A stretch of 64,000 nucleotides of DNA from Embleya scabrispora (GCF_002024165.1 NZ_MWQN01000001.1:4877501-4941500); one strand, 5' to 3'. Positions 43,839-53,228 are shown, counted from the stretch's first letter. The notes: generated by a model not told the origin, from the letters alone. Numbers and translations: made by a program.

Positions 43839-44111
43839 GTCACGTCCTCCTGTGATTGCGATGCCGACCCGCGCGGTACGCGGCGGGCGGCACCCCCTTC
43901 TTGTGGAAGGTCTCAAGTGCCGGTACAACATCCTCCCACTTGTCGGAGGCGACCGAGCACTCCGCCCCGGTGTTGCCTGTCCCACAGGGGCCGCGCCGAA
44001 ATGGCGGGTCGGGGGCACAACGTGCCCTCGCGAGTCGTTGTTCCGGCACGATCCCGACGTCCGCGCCGGACGGACGCGGGCGAACGCGCGAACGACAGGA
44101 AGGAAATCCCC

Positions 44112-44435
44112 GTGGGGCTGTTCCGACGCAAACGCGGTGCCGGCGCGGACGCGCCCGATCGTAAACAGGCCGCCGCCGCGGCCGCCCACCTGAGCGAATT
44201 CGCGCACAGCCGCAAGGGTGTCGAGGCCTACATCGAACCGGTGACCACGCTGAGCGGCACGACCGTGGTGTTCATCGCCGACACGGGGGAGTGGACCCGG
44301 CGCCGGGTCGCCGATCCCGCGGCCGCGCGCTCCCTGGCACGCAAGCTCGGCATCCCGGTGTACGAGGCGGCCCTGGTGGGCTACCCCAAGCGCATGCGCG
44401 AGTGGACCCGGCGGCAGTCCGGCGACGGCTCCTGA
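44112..44435 (+). CDS. Small conserved actinomycete protein
   Basis: 107 residues, starting MGLFRRKRGAGADAPDRKQAAAAAAHLSEFAHSRKGVEAYIEPVTTLSGTTVVFIADTGEWTRRRV and ending WTRRQSGDGS. The centre (FIADTGEWTRRRV...ARKLGIPVYEAALVGYPKRM) is a compact, conserved-looking domain of unknown function. GTG 44112 with AAGGAAA upstream. It is transcribed divergently from lpdA; orthologues commonly lie between lpd and pepA. Confidence 0.7.
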   Translation: MGLFRRKRGAGADAPDRKQAAAAAAHLSEFAHSRKGVEAYIEPVTTLSGTTVVFIADTGEWTRRRVADPAAARSLARKLGIPVYEAALVGYPKRMREWTRRQSGDGS

Positions 44436-44500
44436 CCCGATCCGCCGCCGCACCGCCGCCGTTGCCCGGCGACGGGCGATCCACCGCGGTACGGCCGGCC

Positions 44501-44536
44501 GGTCCGGTCGGGGCGCCTGCGTGCCCCGCCCGGACC
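44501..44536. terminator. Hairpin between the small gene and pepA
   Basis: GGTCCGGTCGGGGC (44501-44514) pairs with GCCCCGCCCGGACC (44523-44536), one mismatch, 8-nt loop. It is placed between convergent genes. Confidence 0.5.
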
Positions 44537-44556
44537 GGACCGCCGTCCCGTTCCGG

Positions 44557-46062
44557 TCAGATCCGGTTGTCCGCCACGTCCTGCGCGACCTGGAGCAGCG
44601 AACGCACCGCGACGCCCGTGCCGCCCTTGGCCCGGTAGCCGCCGGCCTCGCCCTCGTGGAACGCCGGGCCGGCGATGTCCAGGTGCGCCCAGTGCACGCC
44701 CTCGGCGACGAACTCCTGGAGGAAGATGCCGGCGATCAGGCCGCCGCCCATCCGCGAGTTGCCCATGTTCTTCAGGTCCGCGATCGGCGAGTCCATCTGC
44801 TTGCGCATGTCGGCCGGCAGCGGCATCGGCCAGGCCTGCTCGCCCGCCCGCGTCGCGGCGTCGTACACCGCGTCGCGGAAGGTGTCGTCGTTGGCCATGA
44901 TCCCGTAGATGTCGTTGCCCAGGGCGACCATCATCGCGCCGGTCAGCGTGGCCACGTCGATCAGCATCTGCGGCGACTCCTCGCACGCGCGCGTGATCGC
45001 GTCGGCGAGCACCAGGCGGCCCTCGGCGTCGGTGTTCAGCACCTCGACGGTGCGACCGCCGTACATCCGCAACACGTCGCCGGGGCGGATCGCGGTGCCG
45101 GAGGGCATGTTCTCCGCCAGCGCCAGCCAGCCGGTCACGTTGACCTCGAGGCCGAGCCGGGCCACCGCGGTGACCGCGCCCAGGACGGCCGCCGCGCCGC
45201 CCATGTCCATCTTCATCGTCTCGTTGGACCCGGCCGGCTTGAGCGAGATGCCGCCCGAGTCGTAGGTGATGCCCTTGCCGACCAGTGCGATGGTGCGCTT
45301 GGCCTTGGGGTGCGTGTAGCCCAGGCGGACCAGGCGCGGCTTGTTGGCCGAACCCTGGCCGACGCCGAGGATGCCGCCGAAGCCGCCCTTGGCGAGCGCC
45401 TTGTCGTCCAGCACCTCGACCTTGAAGCCGGCGTTCTTGCCGGTGTCCACCGCGATCGCGGCGAAGTCCTTCGGGTTCAGGTCGTTCGGCGGGGTGTTGA
45501 CCAGGTCGCGGGCGTGGTTGACGCTCTCCGCGGTGATCGCGGCGCGCTCCGCGGCGGCCTTGACCGCCTTGTTGGCCTTCAGGCCGAGCAGCACGACGTC
45601 CTTGACCGCTTCCTTGCGGCCCTCGCGCGACTTCTCCCGGTAGGTCTCGAAGGAGTACGCGCCGAGCAGCACGCCCTCCCCGAACGCACCCACCGCCTCC
45701 GCACCGGCCAACGGCAGCGCCACACCCGCCTTCTTGACGCCCGCGAGCGCTCGCGCCACGGTGCCGCCCACGCGGCGCAGCGTCTCGTGCGCGAAGCCGT
45801 CGGCGGGCTGCTCGCCCAGGCCGACGACCAGCACGAGCGGGGCCTTGGCCACGCCGAACGTCGGCACCCGGTGTAGTTCGCCCTCGGCCCCGCCGGCGTC
45901 GACGGCGGACAGGGTGGCGGTGAGCCGGCCGTCGAGCGCCGCGTCGATGCTCTCGGCGCCCTCGGCCAGGACGGTGCCGTCCTTGCCCTTGACGGCGCCG
46001 ATCACGAGAACGTCGGCGCGCAGGGAAAGGGCCGCGGTGGAGCCGATACTCAGTGTGGTCAC
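44557..46062 (-). CDS. pepA: Leucyl aminopeptidase (M17)
   Basis: 501 residues. Cytoplasmic two-metal exopeptidase. The C-terminal catalytic domain shows VGKGITYDSGGISLKPAGSNETMKMDMGGAAAVLG (metal-binding Lys/Asp), NTDAEGRLVLADA (family signature) and HLDIAGPAFHEGEAGGYRAKGGTGVAVRSLL at the end. The N-terminal macro-like domain ends near residue 170. GTG 46062 is preferred since AGGA lies 5-6 nt upstream; ATG 46080 in the same frame is an alternative. Confidence 0.93.
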   Translation of the reverse strand: MTTLSIGSTAALSLRADVLVIGAVKGKDGTVLAEGAESIDAALDGRLTATLSAVDAGGAEGELHRVPTFGVAKAPLVLVVGLGEQPADGFAHETLRRVGGTVARALAGVKKAGVALPLAGAEAVGAFGEGVLLGAYSFETYREKSREGRKEAVKDVVLLGLKANKAVKAAAERAAITAESVNHARDLVNTPPNDLNPKDFAAIAVDTGKNAGFKVEVLDDKALAKGGFGGILGVGQGSANKPRLVRLGYTHPKAKRTIALVGKGITYDSGGISLKPAGSNETMKMDMGGAAAVLGAVTAVARLGLEVNVTGWLALAENMPSGTAIRPGDVLRMYGGRTVEVLNTDAEGRLVLADAITRACEESPQMLIDVATLTGAMMVALGNDIYGIMANDDTFRDAVYDAATRAGEQAWPMPLPADMRKQMDSPIADLKNMGNSRMGGGLIAGIFLQEFVAEGVHWAHLDIAGPAFHEGEAGGYRAKGGTGVAVRSLLQVAQDVADNRI

Positions 46063-46219
46063 GAGTGTCCTGTCTCTCATCTCTCGGAGGTGCTGAGTGC
46101 CCGCACGATCGGTGGGGCACCGACGCGGCGATCCTTGCTCGGGATGCCTCGTCGAGCGGTGACGAGCCGTATGGAAGATACGTTCGCCCTCAGCATTTCA
46201 CGCCTTCCCGGCAAACGTC

Positions 46220-47002
46220 TCAGCCAGTGGACAGGACCACGAGCGCGACGCAGCCGGCGGTCTCCACGAGGGCGCCCAGCACATCACCGGTGATGCCGCC
46301 GAATCGGCGGGTGGCGTGCCGCAACAGCAGGGCGGCGGCGGCGAGTCCGGCGATTGCCGCGCCGAGCGCGCGCAGTGCCTCGGTGGGGCCTTGGACGAGG
46401 CCGTACAGGCCGGCGCCGGCGACCAGGACGAGCGACCAGGCGAGCAGGACGCCGCGCCCGACGGTGCCGGCGACCATCGCCCCGAGTCCGTCGGGGCGCG
46501 CGGACGGCACGCCCGGGCCGCACCCGATCGACAGCGCGACCCGGCCCGTGACCACCGCGAATCCCAGGGCGGCGGCGGCCGGTCCGCTGCCGTCCCGCCC
46601 GAGCCGACTCAGCGCGCCGATCTCGATCAGGACCAGGAAGAGCAGGGTGAGTACACCGAACGGGCCGATGTCGGACGCCTTCATGACGCGCAGCGCGTCC
46701 GGGGCGGGCTTGGCGGAGCCCAGGCCGTCGGCGGTGTCGGCCAGGCCGTCCAGGTGCAGCCCTCGGGTGAGCAGGGCCAGGGTGGCGACGGCGAGCGCGG
46801 CGGCGGTGAACGCGCCGGTGCCGGCCCATCCGGCGAGCGCGAGGACACCTGCGGCGAGGCCGCCCAGGACCAGGCCGACCAGCGGCGCGCAGGCCATCGC
46901 GCGGCCGGCCACCGGGCGGTCCACCCGCTCCACCTCGACCGGGATCACCGACAGGATGCCGAATGCCAGGCGCAGCCCGGCCGAGGTGGTACCGGCGCTC
47001 AC
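46220..47002 (-). CDS. cobS: Adenosylcobinamide-GDP ribazoletransferase (cobalamin synthase)
   Basis: 260 residues, about six membrane helices. Joins adenosylcobinamide-GDP with alpha-ribazole, the last step of cobalamin assembly in the membrane. Signature LTRGLHLDGLADTADGLGS (Asp-rich metal site), KASDIGPFGVLTLL and TRRFGGITGDVLGALVE at the C-terminus. GTG 47002 overlaps the cobT stop codon (GTGA), so the two genes are coupled. Confidence 0.92.
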   Translation of the reverse strand: MSAGTTSAGLRLAFGILSVIPVEVERVDRPVAGRAMACAPLVGLVLGGLAAGVLALAGWAGTGAFTAAALAVATLALLTRGLHLDGLADTADGLGSAKPAPDALRVMKASDIGPFGVLTLLFLVLIEIGALSRLGRDGSGPAAAALGFAVVTGRVALSIGCGPGVPSARPDGLGAMVAGTVGRGVLLAWSLVLVAGAGLYGLVQGPTEALRALGAAIAGLAAAALLLRHATRRFGGITGDVLGALVETAGCVALVVLSTG

Positions 47003-48039
47003 GGGGTGGGCTGCACCCGGGCCACCAGGTCGACCGCGGCGCGCAGCACCGGGAGCGCGAGCAGCGCGCCGACGCCCTCGCCGCCGCGGACCCGGTAGTC
47101 CAGGACCGGTTCGAGGGCGAGCCGGTCCAGCGCCTTGACGTGGCCGGGCTCGGGGGTCACGTGGCCGGCCAGCCACCAGTCGGGCGCGCGGTAGGAGATC
47201 CGCTGGGCGACCAGGGCCGCCGCGGCGGTGGCGACGTCGTCGAGCAGCACCGGCGTGCGGCGGACCGAGCACTGGAGCAGGAATCCGGTCATCGCGGCGA
47301 AGTCGGCCCCGCCGCTGACGCCGAGCAGCCGCATCGGGTCGCCGAGCACCGGCCGGGCCCGGCGCAGCGCGTCGCGGATGGTGGCGCACTTGCGGATCCA
47401 GGTCGCGTCGTCGATGCCGGAGCCGCGGCCGATCACCGCCGCCGCGTCCATGCCGGTGAGCGCGCCGATCAGGACGGCCGCCGGGGTGGTGGCCGCCGCG
47501 CCCAGCGAGCCCAGCAGCAGCACGTCGGCGCCCGAGTCGATCTCGGCGTCGGCGATCTCGGTCCCGGCCCGGAACGCCGCCTCGGCTTCGCCGGGGGCGA
47601 GTGCGTCGGCGCTGTCCAGCGCGCCGGAGCCGCGGCGGATCCGGTGGCGCGTGATCGGCTCGGGGAAGGCGTCGGGCTCGGCGTCGACGGCGATGTCGAC
47701 GACCCGGATCGGCGTGTCGAGCGCGGCCGCGAACGTGGCGGCGGGGGTGGTGCCGGCGAGGGTGGCCCGCACCTCGCGCGCGGTCCAGCCGGGCGGGCGG
47801 ACCGAGACGCCGTGCGAGGCCACTCCGTGGTCGGCGGCGAACAACACCACGCGGGGGGCGCCGATGGGGGCGGTGGTCTTGCCGCCCCGGATCGAGGCGT
47901 ACCGGATCGCGAGCTCTTCGAGTCGGCCGTACGCGCTCGGTGCGCCCGCGAGGTCTGCGAGGTGGGTGCGGACGCGGGCGCGGGCGTCGTCGTCCGGGCG
48001 CTCCACCTGTGCGGCCAGGGAGTCGAGGTCGATTGTCAC
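46999..48039 (-). CDS. cobT: Nicotinate-nucleotide:dimethylbenzimidazole phosphoribosyltransferase
   Basis: 346 residues. Makes alpha-ribazole phosphate, the lower ligand precursor. Motifs: KTTAPIGAPRVVLFAADHGVASHGVS, LLGSLGAAATTPAAVLIGAL, LLGVSGGADFAAMTGFLLQ, and the catalytic glutamate near the end in YRVRGGEGVGALLALPVL. GTG start at 48039, stop overlapped by cobS. It feeds the CobS reaction. Confidence 0.93.
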   Translation of the reverse strand: MTIDLDSLAAQVERPDDDARARVRTHLADLAGAPSAYGRLEELAIRYASIRGGKTTAPIGAPRVVLFAADHGVASHGVSVRPPGWTAREVRATLAGTTPAATFAAALDTPIRVVDIAVDAEPDAFPEPITRHRIRRGSGALDSADALAPGEAEAAFRAGTEIADAEIDSGADVLLLGSLGAAATTPAAVLIGALTGMDAAAVIGRGSGIDDATWIRKCATIRDALRRARPVLGDPMRLLGVSGGADFAAMTGFLLQCSVRRTPVLLDDVATAAAALVAQRISYRAPDWWLAGHVTPEPGHVKALDRLALEPVLDYRVRGGEGVGALLALPVLRAAVDLVARVQPTP

Positions 48040-48851
48040 CTGGTCAGGGTAGTTGTCGTCGGCGCGACCGTTGCGCCTCGGTGGGCTCGGGTTGGTTTAC
48101 CCGCCCGCTCCGCCCGTTGCGTTGCGATCGAAGGCTGCGGTCGCACAGCACAGGGACCCCGCCGACCCCGCCCGCAAGCCGATTCGGGGCCGTTGTGAAT
48201 GCTGACCGATCACGGGCTGCGGTTGCACCCCCGCCCGCCGGCCTGCTCGCCCGCTCACCTGCTCGGCTGCTCACCCGCTCGCCCGCTCATTTGTCCGTCC
48301 GCCGGCCTGCTCGCTCGCCGGCCGGTCGCCCGTCCGCCTGCCTGTCTGCGCGCCTGCCTGTCTGCGCGCCCGCCTGTCTGCGCGCCCGCCGGCCCGTCCG
48401 CCTGCCTGTCTGCGCGCCTGCCTGTCTGCGCGCCCGCCTGTCTGCGCGCCCGCCGGCCCGCGCGCCCGCCGGCCCGCGCGCCCGCCGGCCCGCGCGCCCG
48501 CCCGTCCGCTGGCCTGTCTGCCTGTCTGCCTGCTCGCCTGCCTGTCCGTCCGCCGGCCTGCTCGCTCGCCGGCCGGTCGCCCGTCTGCCTGCCTGCCTGT
48601 CTGCTCGCCCGCCTGACCGCCGGCCTACCTGCCTGCTCGCTCGCTCGCCTGCCCGTTCCTCCACCGGCCTGCTCGCCGGCTCGATCGCTCGCTTGCCCGG
48701 CGGCCTGCTCGTCTGCCCGTCCGTCTGTCTGCTCGCCTGCGCGCGCCGGCCTGACAGCGGCCGGCCACCGGTCGCCTGTCTCCCCACCCGCTCTGCTCGC
48801 CTGCCTGCTCGCTTGCTTGCGGGGGTGCCTGCCGTGTGTTTGGGGGTGGGG
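48040..48851. repeat. Long low-complexity CTGC/CCGC/CTGT tract between cobT and cobU
   Basis: About 48230-48830 is a degenerate four-base-periodic tract (CCTG, CCCG, TCTG, CTCG) with higher-order repeats, for example several copies of GCCTGTCTGCGCGCCC around 48340-48450. Open frames on both strands run through it, but their proteins are pure compositional repeat. The first 190 bp (48040-48230) look like ordinary intergenic DNA. I see no gene and no cobalamin riboswitch. Confidence 0.75.
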
Positions 48852-50168
48852 TCAGTCGGTGGCGTGTTTGGCTTGGTTTGGGAGGCTTCGGAGGGTGAGG
48901 GGTTGGCCGGCCACCACCAGGAGGACCTCGTCGGATTCGGCCGCGATCGTCGCGTTGAGGCGGCCCAGTTCGTCGCGGAAGCGGCGGCCCGCGGGGGTTG
49001 CCGGGACCACGCCGCTGCCCACCTCGTTGCTCACGCCGACCACGGGGACACGGCACGCCCGCCACGCGGCGGCCAGCGCCGCGACGTCGGCCCGTACCGC
49101 CTCGCGCGCGCCGCCGTCCGCCCACGCGTCGTCGTCCCACGCGCCGTGCGCGTCCATCACCGCGGTCAGCCACAACGACAGGCAGTCCACCAGGAGCGGC
49201 CGACGGGCCTCGGCGAGCAGCGCGGTCAACTCCACCGTCTCGGCGGTGCTCCAGGTGTCCGGTCGGCGATTTTGGTGCAGCGCGATTCGCTCGGCCCACT
49301 CCGGATCGCCCTCCCGGGTGCCGCCGGTCGCCACGTAGAGCACGTCCGGACAGGCCGCCAGGCGCCGTTCGGCCTCCGCCGACTTGCCCGAGCGGGCCCC
49401 GCCCAGAACGAGGGTGCGATGCGGACGCGGCGTCGGCGAGGGGTCGGCGCCGACCCGCACCACGCCGCCGTCCGGCACCGCGCGAGCGCCCCACGCGGCC
49501 AACCGGCGGTGCAACTCCTCGCCCGGCGGCGACTCGTGCGACAGGTGGATCGCCAGTACGTCGGTGTCCTCGGTGACCGCGCCGTCGCGCCGCAGCGTGG
49601 CCAGCCGCTCCGGCCACGACACCACGTCGAGCAACACCACGTCGTAGGGCCCGCCCCCGCGTGTCCAGGCCCGCCCGGCCTCGGCCTCGGGCGGCAGCGT
49701 CGAGGGTGGCACGTACAGCAGCCGCGTACCGTCGGCTCCGATCACCTCGTAGGCGACCCGCCCGGGAGTCCCGCCGGGCAACACCCGTATTCGCCGACCG
49801 TCCACCTCGAAGGCGTCACCCGCCGCGACCCGTCGCCACTGGGGGCCGCCCGCCGACGGCGCCGGCAACCAGGCCGGCGGCGCGGACGGCGCGGCCACCT
49901 CGTCGAGCCCCGCCGCGGGCAGCCAGGCCAGCGGCGCGGTCTCGGCCGGACCGCTCAGCAACAGCCGTCGCACCCCGGTCAGCGGGTACCCGGCCCGCGC
50001 GGCGGCGTGCGCGGGCTCCGGACCGCAGTCGAGCAGCAGTGTGCCGTCGAGCAGCACGCACGCGGGTCCGCGCACCGCCGGCCCGGTGCACCCCAGACAC
50101 GAGGCACAGGTGCAGAACGGCTGGGGCCAGCCCTTGGGACCGGCCGTGCCGAGCAGCGTCAGCTCCAT
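48852..50168 (-). CDS. cobU: CobU with N-terminal metallo-beta-lactamase-like domain
   Basis: 438 residues, two domains. Residues 1-245 follow a metallo-hydrolase fold of the PqqB-like kind (MELTLLGTAGPKGWPQPFCTCASCLGC...LLLDCGPE), but the usual HxHxDH metal motif is absent, so it is probably not a hydrolase; CTCASCLGC may bind metal. Residues 250-438 are adenosylcobinamide kinase/guanylyltransferase: LVLGGARSGKSAEAERRL (P-loop), VLYVATGG, HQNRRPDTWSTAE (guanylylated His region), LLVDCLSLWLTAVM and VGVSNEVGSGVVPATPAGRRFRDELGRLN. It acts one step before CobS. Such fusions occur in Streptomycetaceae. ATG 50168. Confidence 0.85.
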   Translation of the reverse strand: MELTLLGTAGPKGWPQPFCTCASCLGCTGPAVRGPACVLLDGTLLLDCGPEPAHAAARAGYPLTGVRRLLLSGPAETAPLAWLPAAGLDEVAAPSAPPAWLPAPSAGGPQWRRVAAGDAFEVDGRRIRVLPGGTPGRVAYEVIGADGTRLLYVPPSTLPPEAEAGRAWTRGGGPYDVVLLDVVSWPERLATLRRDGAVTEDTDVLAIHLSHESPPGEELHRRLAAWGARAVPDGGVVRVGADPSPTPRPHRTLVLGGARSGKSAEAERRLAACPDVLYVATGGTREGDPEWAERIALHQNRRPDTWSTAETVELTALLAEARRPLLVDCLSLWLTAVMDAHGAWDDDAWADGGAREAVRADVAALAAAWRACRVPVVGVSNEVGSGVVPATPAGRRFRDELGRLNATIAAESDEVLLVVAGQPLTLRSLPNQAKHATD

Positions 50169-50260
50169 GGGTGTCGTCGAGCTCCTGGCTATGAGGCGGG
50201 TGGGCTTGATCTACTGTGCAGGTCTTTTGACGGTCCGAGATCCGAGATGAGGAGCCCGAC

Positions 50261-50467
50261 ATGTCGTGGGTGTGGCGGTATGAGGACGCGGACGGTGCCC
50301 CCGTCGAGGGCCCGGAGGCCGAGGACTTCACCAACCAGTCGGACGCCGAGAGTTGGCTCGGCGAGACCTGGAAGGACCTGCTCGCGGCGGGCATCGAGCA
50401 GGTGAGCCTGCTGGAGGACGACGCCGTCGTCTACGAACACATGAGTCTGCGCGCCGCCGAGGGCTGA
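50261..50467 (+). CDS. Small acidic conserved protein
   Basis: 68 residues, MSWVWRYEDADGAPVEGPEAEDFTNQSDAESWLGETWKDLLAAGIEQVSLLEDDAVVYEHMSLRAAEG. ATG 50261 has GAGGAG upstream and a strong terminator follows. Short Trp-rich acidic proteins of this kind are conserved in Streptomyces near cobU and an aldo/keto reductase; function unknown. Too conserved in layout to be chance, in my view. Confidence 0.7.
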   Translation: MSWVWRYEDADGAPVEGPEAEDFTNQSDAESWLGETWKDLLAAGIEQVSLLEDDAVVYEHMSLRAAEG

Positions 50468-50497
50468 CCCCGCGCGGCGGACCGCGCCGATCCCATC

Positions 50498-50533
50498 CGC
50501 CGCGGGGCGCGGCCCAGGCCGCGCCCCGCGGCG
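50498..50533. terminator. Strong terminator between small gene and aldo/keto reductase
   Basis: 17-bp perfect stem (50498-50514 with 50517-50533), followed by TTTT at 50534-50537. Serves the plus-strand small gene and probably the convergent reductase as well. Confidence 0.85.
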
Positions 50534-50540
50534 TTTTCGG

Positions 50541-51539
50541 CTACGGACGCGTGCTCGGGCTCAGGGTGAGTGCCGGGTCGCGGTTGACCACCGGGTCGAG
50601 GATCACGTCGATCTTGTTCAGCAGGCTCTCGTCCAGCCGGACACCCGCCGCCTTGACGTTCTCCCGCACCTGCTCGGGGCGGGACGCGCCGATGATCGCG
50701 GCCGACACGTTCGGGTTCTGCAGTACCCACGCGACGGCGAGCTGCGCGAGCGAGAGACCGGCCTCGTCGGCCAGCGGGCGCAGTTGCTGCACCCGGGTGA
50801 GCACATCGTCGGTGAGCATCCGCGAGACGAAGTCCTGGCCGCCCTTGTCGTCGGTGGCGCGCGATCCGGCCGGCGGCGGCTGCCCCGGCAGGTACTTGCC
50901 GGTGAGCACACCCTGCGCGATCGGCGACCAGACGATCTGGCCGAGCCCCAACTCCTCCGAGGCCGGCACCACCTCGGCCTCGATCACCCGCCACAACATC
51001 GAGTATTGCGGCTGGTTGGAGACCAGCGGCACGCGCAGCTCGCGGGCGAGTTCGGCGGCGGCGCGGATCTGCTCGGCGTTCCACTCGGAAACCCCGATGT
51101 ACAGCGCCTTGCCGGCGCGGACCACGTCGGCGAAGGCCGACATGGTCTCTTCCAGCGGCGTCGAGTAGTCGAACCGGTGGGCCTGGTAGAGGTCCACGTA
51201 GTCGGTGCCCAGGCGCGACAACGACCCGTCGATCGCCTCGAGGATGTGCTTGCGCGACAGGCCCCGGTCGTTGCGACCGGGACCGGTGGGCCAGTAGACC
51301 TTGGTGAAGATCTCCAGGCCCTCGCGGCGTTCGCCCTTCAGCGCCCGGCCGAGCACCGATTCCGCGCGCGTCTCCGCGTACACGTCGGCGGTGTCGAAGG
51401 TGGTGATGCCACAGTCGAGCGCGGCCCGCACACACGCGAGTGCCGCGTCCTCCTCCACCTGGGAGCCGTGGGTGAGCCAGTTGCCGTAGGCGATCTCGCT
51501 GATGACGAGACCGCTGCGGCCGAGGTGTCGGAAGTCCAT
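50541..51539 (-). CDS. Aldo/keto reductase
   Basis: 332 residues. NADPH-dependent oxidoreductase with TIM barrel. Catalytic tetrad visible: FDTADVYAETRAESVLGRAL (Asp, Tyr), FTKVYWPTGP (Lys) and YVDLYQAHRFDYSTPLEE (His). Resembles the YghZ/voltage-gated K-channel beta-subunit-like group. Cofactor loop near the C-terminus: AAIIGASRPEQVRENVKAAG. ATG 51539. Substrate not predictable. Confidence 0.9.
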   Translation of the reverse strand: MDFRHLGRSGLVISEIAYGNWLTHGSQVEEDAALACVRAALDCGITTFDTADVYAETRAESVLGRALKGERREGLEIFTKVYWPTGPGRNDRGLSRKHILEAIDGSLSRLGTDYVDLYQAHRFDYSTPLEETMSAFADVVRAGKALYIGVSEWNAEQIRAAAELARELRVPLVSNQPQYSMLWRVIEAEVVPASEELGLGQIVWSPIAQGVLTGKYLPGQPPPAGSRATDDKGGQDFVSRMLTDDVLTRVQQLRPLADEAGLSLAQLAVAWVLQNPNVSAAIIGASRPEQVRENVKAAGVRLDESLLNKIDVILDPVVNRDPALTLSPSTRP

Positions 51540-51668
51540 GCGAACACCCTATGTCGGACACTCGCGCGACGATCTTCCGCCTCACCGGACACACCCGTCG
51601 CCGTGGTGGGCCGCCCGGGTCCTGCCACGCGCCGCCGCGTCCGGCGCACCCCAAGCCCCGGGCGGGAC

Positions 51669-52439
51669 CTAGCGCACGGTCTTCTCGGCGACCAGGTGCA
51701 GGACCGGTGCGATCAGGCGGTACGGGTCGCGGCGCGACGCGTCCTCCTCGCAGGCGAGCAGGTTCGTCCACGCCTTCTGGCCGCGCGGCGGCTCGGCGTC
51801 GTCGGGCTGGAGGCCGCTGAAGACGCCCACCCCGTACCAGTCCAGGACCGGCGCGCCCAGGTCCGCGAGCACCGTGCACAGCCCGTCGACGGTGTCCGCG
51901 CGCAGCGTGCCGCCGGCCGGGTTGGGATACGTGGTCGCCGACAGGCCCTTGAGCGTCGCGGTCCACTGGGCCGCGGCCCCGGCGCGCATCGCCAGCGATC
52001 CGGCGTTGCGCGAGGTGACCGAGATCAACCCGCCCTGAGACATCATCCGGGCCAGCGCGGCGAGCATGCCGTCGGGCTCGGGCTGGGCCTCCAGCACGTC
52101 GTGGCAGACGGCCAGATCGAAGCTGCCCGGCGGGAAGTGCCGGCCGGCCTCGGCGCCGTCGCCCTCGACCAGCCGCATCCGCCCCTGTACGTCGGCCGAC
52201 TCCCGGGCCAGGTCCTCGTGCAGTGAGGTGAGCACGTCGGTGTCGGTGTTCACCGAGGTGACGATGTGTCCCGCACGGGCGAGCAGGATGCCGGGCGAGG
52301 CCGGCCCGCAGCCGACGTCGAGCACCCGCAGCGGACCGCGGTCGCGCAGGCTCGTCATGTGCTCGGCCAGTTGGCGGGCCACCAATTCGCGGCGGACCTG
52401 CGTGTGCAGGTCGCCGCTCAGCCCGGTGATCGTCGTCAT
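51669..52439 (-). CDS. Class I SAM-dependent methyltransferase
   Basis: 256 residues. SAM-binding block LRVLDVGCGPASPGILLARAGHIVTSVNTDTD, then MRLVEGDGAE and FDLAVCHDVLEAQPEPDGML. The start ATG 52439 overlaps the stop of the DUF3043 gene (ATGA), so the two are co-translated. Substrate unknown; the motif order resembles CmoA/UbiE-like enzymes. Confidence 0.85.
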   Translation of the reverse strand: MTTITGLSGDLHTQVRRELVARQLAEHMTSLRDRGPLRVLDVGCGPASPGILLARAGHIVTSVNTDTDVLTSLHEDLARESADVQGRMRLVEGDGAEAGRHFPPGSFDLAVCHDVLEAQPEPDGMLAALARMMSQGGLISVTSRNAGSLAMRAGAAAQWTATLKGLSATTYPNPAGGTLRADTVDGLCTVLADLGAPVLDWYGVGVFSGLQPDDAEPPRGQKAWTNLLACEEDASRRDPYRLIAPVLHLVAEKTVR

Positions 52440-53041
52440 GCGACCTTCTCGCCTCGTTTGACCTGCGGTTTGGGCAGCCGCAGCCGACGGAGTTGGAGAC
52501 AGCGCATCAGCGCGTACGGGGTGACGCCCTTGAGGTTCTCCTTCGGGAACTTCGCCCGCAACGCCTTCTTCAGGCCCATGTTGACCCGGACCGAGTCGAG
52601 GATGATCAGCAGGATCACCGCGAGCCACAGGAAGAGCGAGAAGTTCTTGATCGCCAGGCTCGGCAGGATGCTCAGGATCAGGATGATCACGGCCGAGGGC
52701 AGGAAGAACTCGCCGACCGTGTAGCGCGCGTCGACGTAGTCGCGGGCGAACCGGCGCAGCGGCCCCCGGTCGCGGGCCGGCAGCGCCCGCTCGTCGCCGG
52801 TGAGCAGCGCCTGGCGCTGTGTCTCGCGCTCCTCGCGCATCCGCAACCGAGCCTGCCTGCGCGCCGCCTTGGGGTCCTTGGGCACGGACACCTTGGTCTT
52901 GCGGTTGGCCTGCGCCTCGGAGCGCTTGGGCGTGGGGCGGCCCTTCGGGGCCTGGGGGTCCCGGACGGCCGACTCGCCCTGGAGACGCTCCAGGGACTGC
53001 TCGGCGGTCTCGGGCTCTGCGTGGGAACGTCGTCGGAACAC
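52436..53041 (-). CDS. DUF3043 membrane protein
   Basis: 201 residues. A charged N-terminal half contains DPQAPKGRPTPKRSEAQANRKTK and then two hydrophobic segments (GEFFLPSAVIILILSILPSL and LFLWLAVILLIILDSVRVNMG), the hallmark of DUF3043. GTG 53041 fits orthologues that start VFRRRS. Function unknown; often next to pspA and the methyltransferase in actinomycetes. Confidence 0.85.
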   Translation of the reverse strand: MFRRRSHAEPETAEQSLERLQGESAVRDPQAPKGRPTPKRSEAQANRKTKVSVPKDPKAARRQARLRMREERETQRQALLTGDERALPARDRGPLRRFARDYVDARYTVGEFFLPSAVIILILSILPSLAIKNFSLFLWLAVILLIILDSVRVNMGLKKALRAKFPKENLKGVTPYALMRCLQLRRLRLPKPQVKRGEKVA

Positions 53042-53228
53042 GGGCAAAGCCTACGTGTTCGGGGGGCGGGAGATTTCAACGCTCCCCGAATCGGGCGCGA
53101 GGACGATCCGGAACTCTCGCGGGCGGGAAGACGTCAAGTGAGGCAAAGCCCTGCTGCCACAAGGTCGCTTGGGCATTTAGGCTTCAGGGAGCAGCACGGG
53201 TTGCCTACGAAGGGGGCACGCGAGGCCC

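Noticed and set aside
48040-48230. Adenosylcobalamin riboswitch before cobT
   Set aside because: No B12-box-like sequence or matching structure was visible in this stretch.
48287-48787. Arg/Gln/Gly/Ala-rich minus-strand frame in the low-complexity tract
   Set aside because: The protein is a direct reflection of the 4-bp repeat, with no start site or homology.
47940-50405. Very long plus-strand frame through cobT, the low-complexity tract and cobU
   Set aside because: It is antisense to two certain genes, and its middle is compositional repeat.
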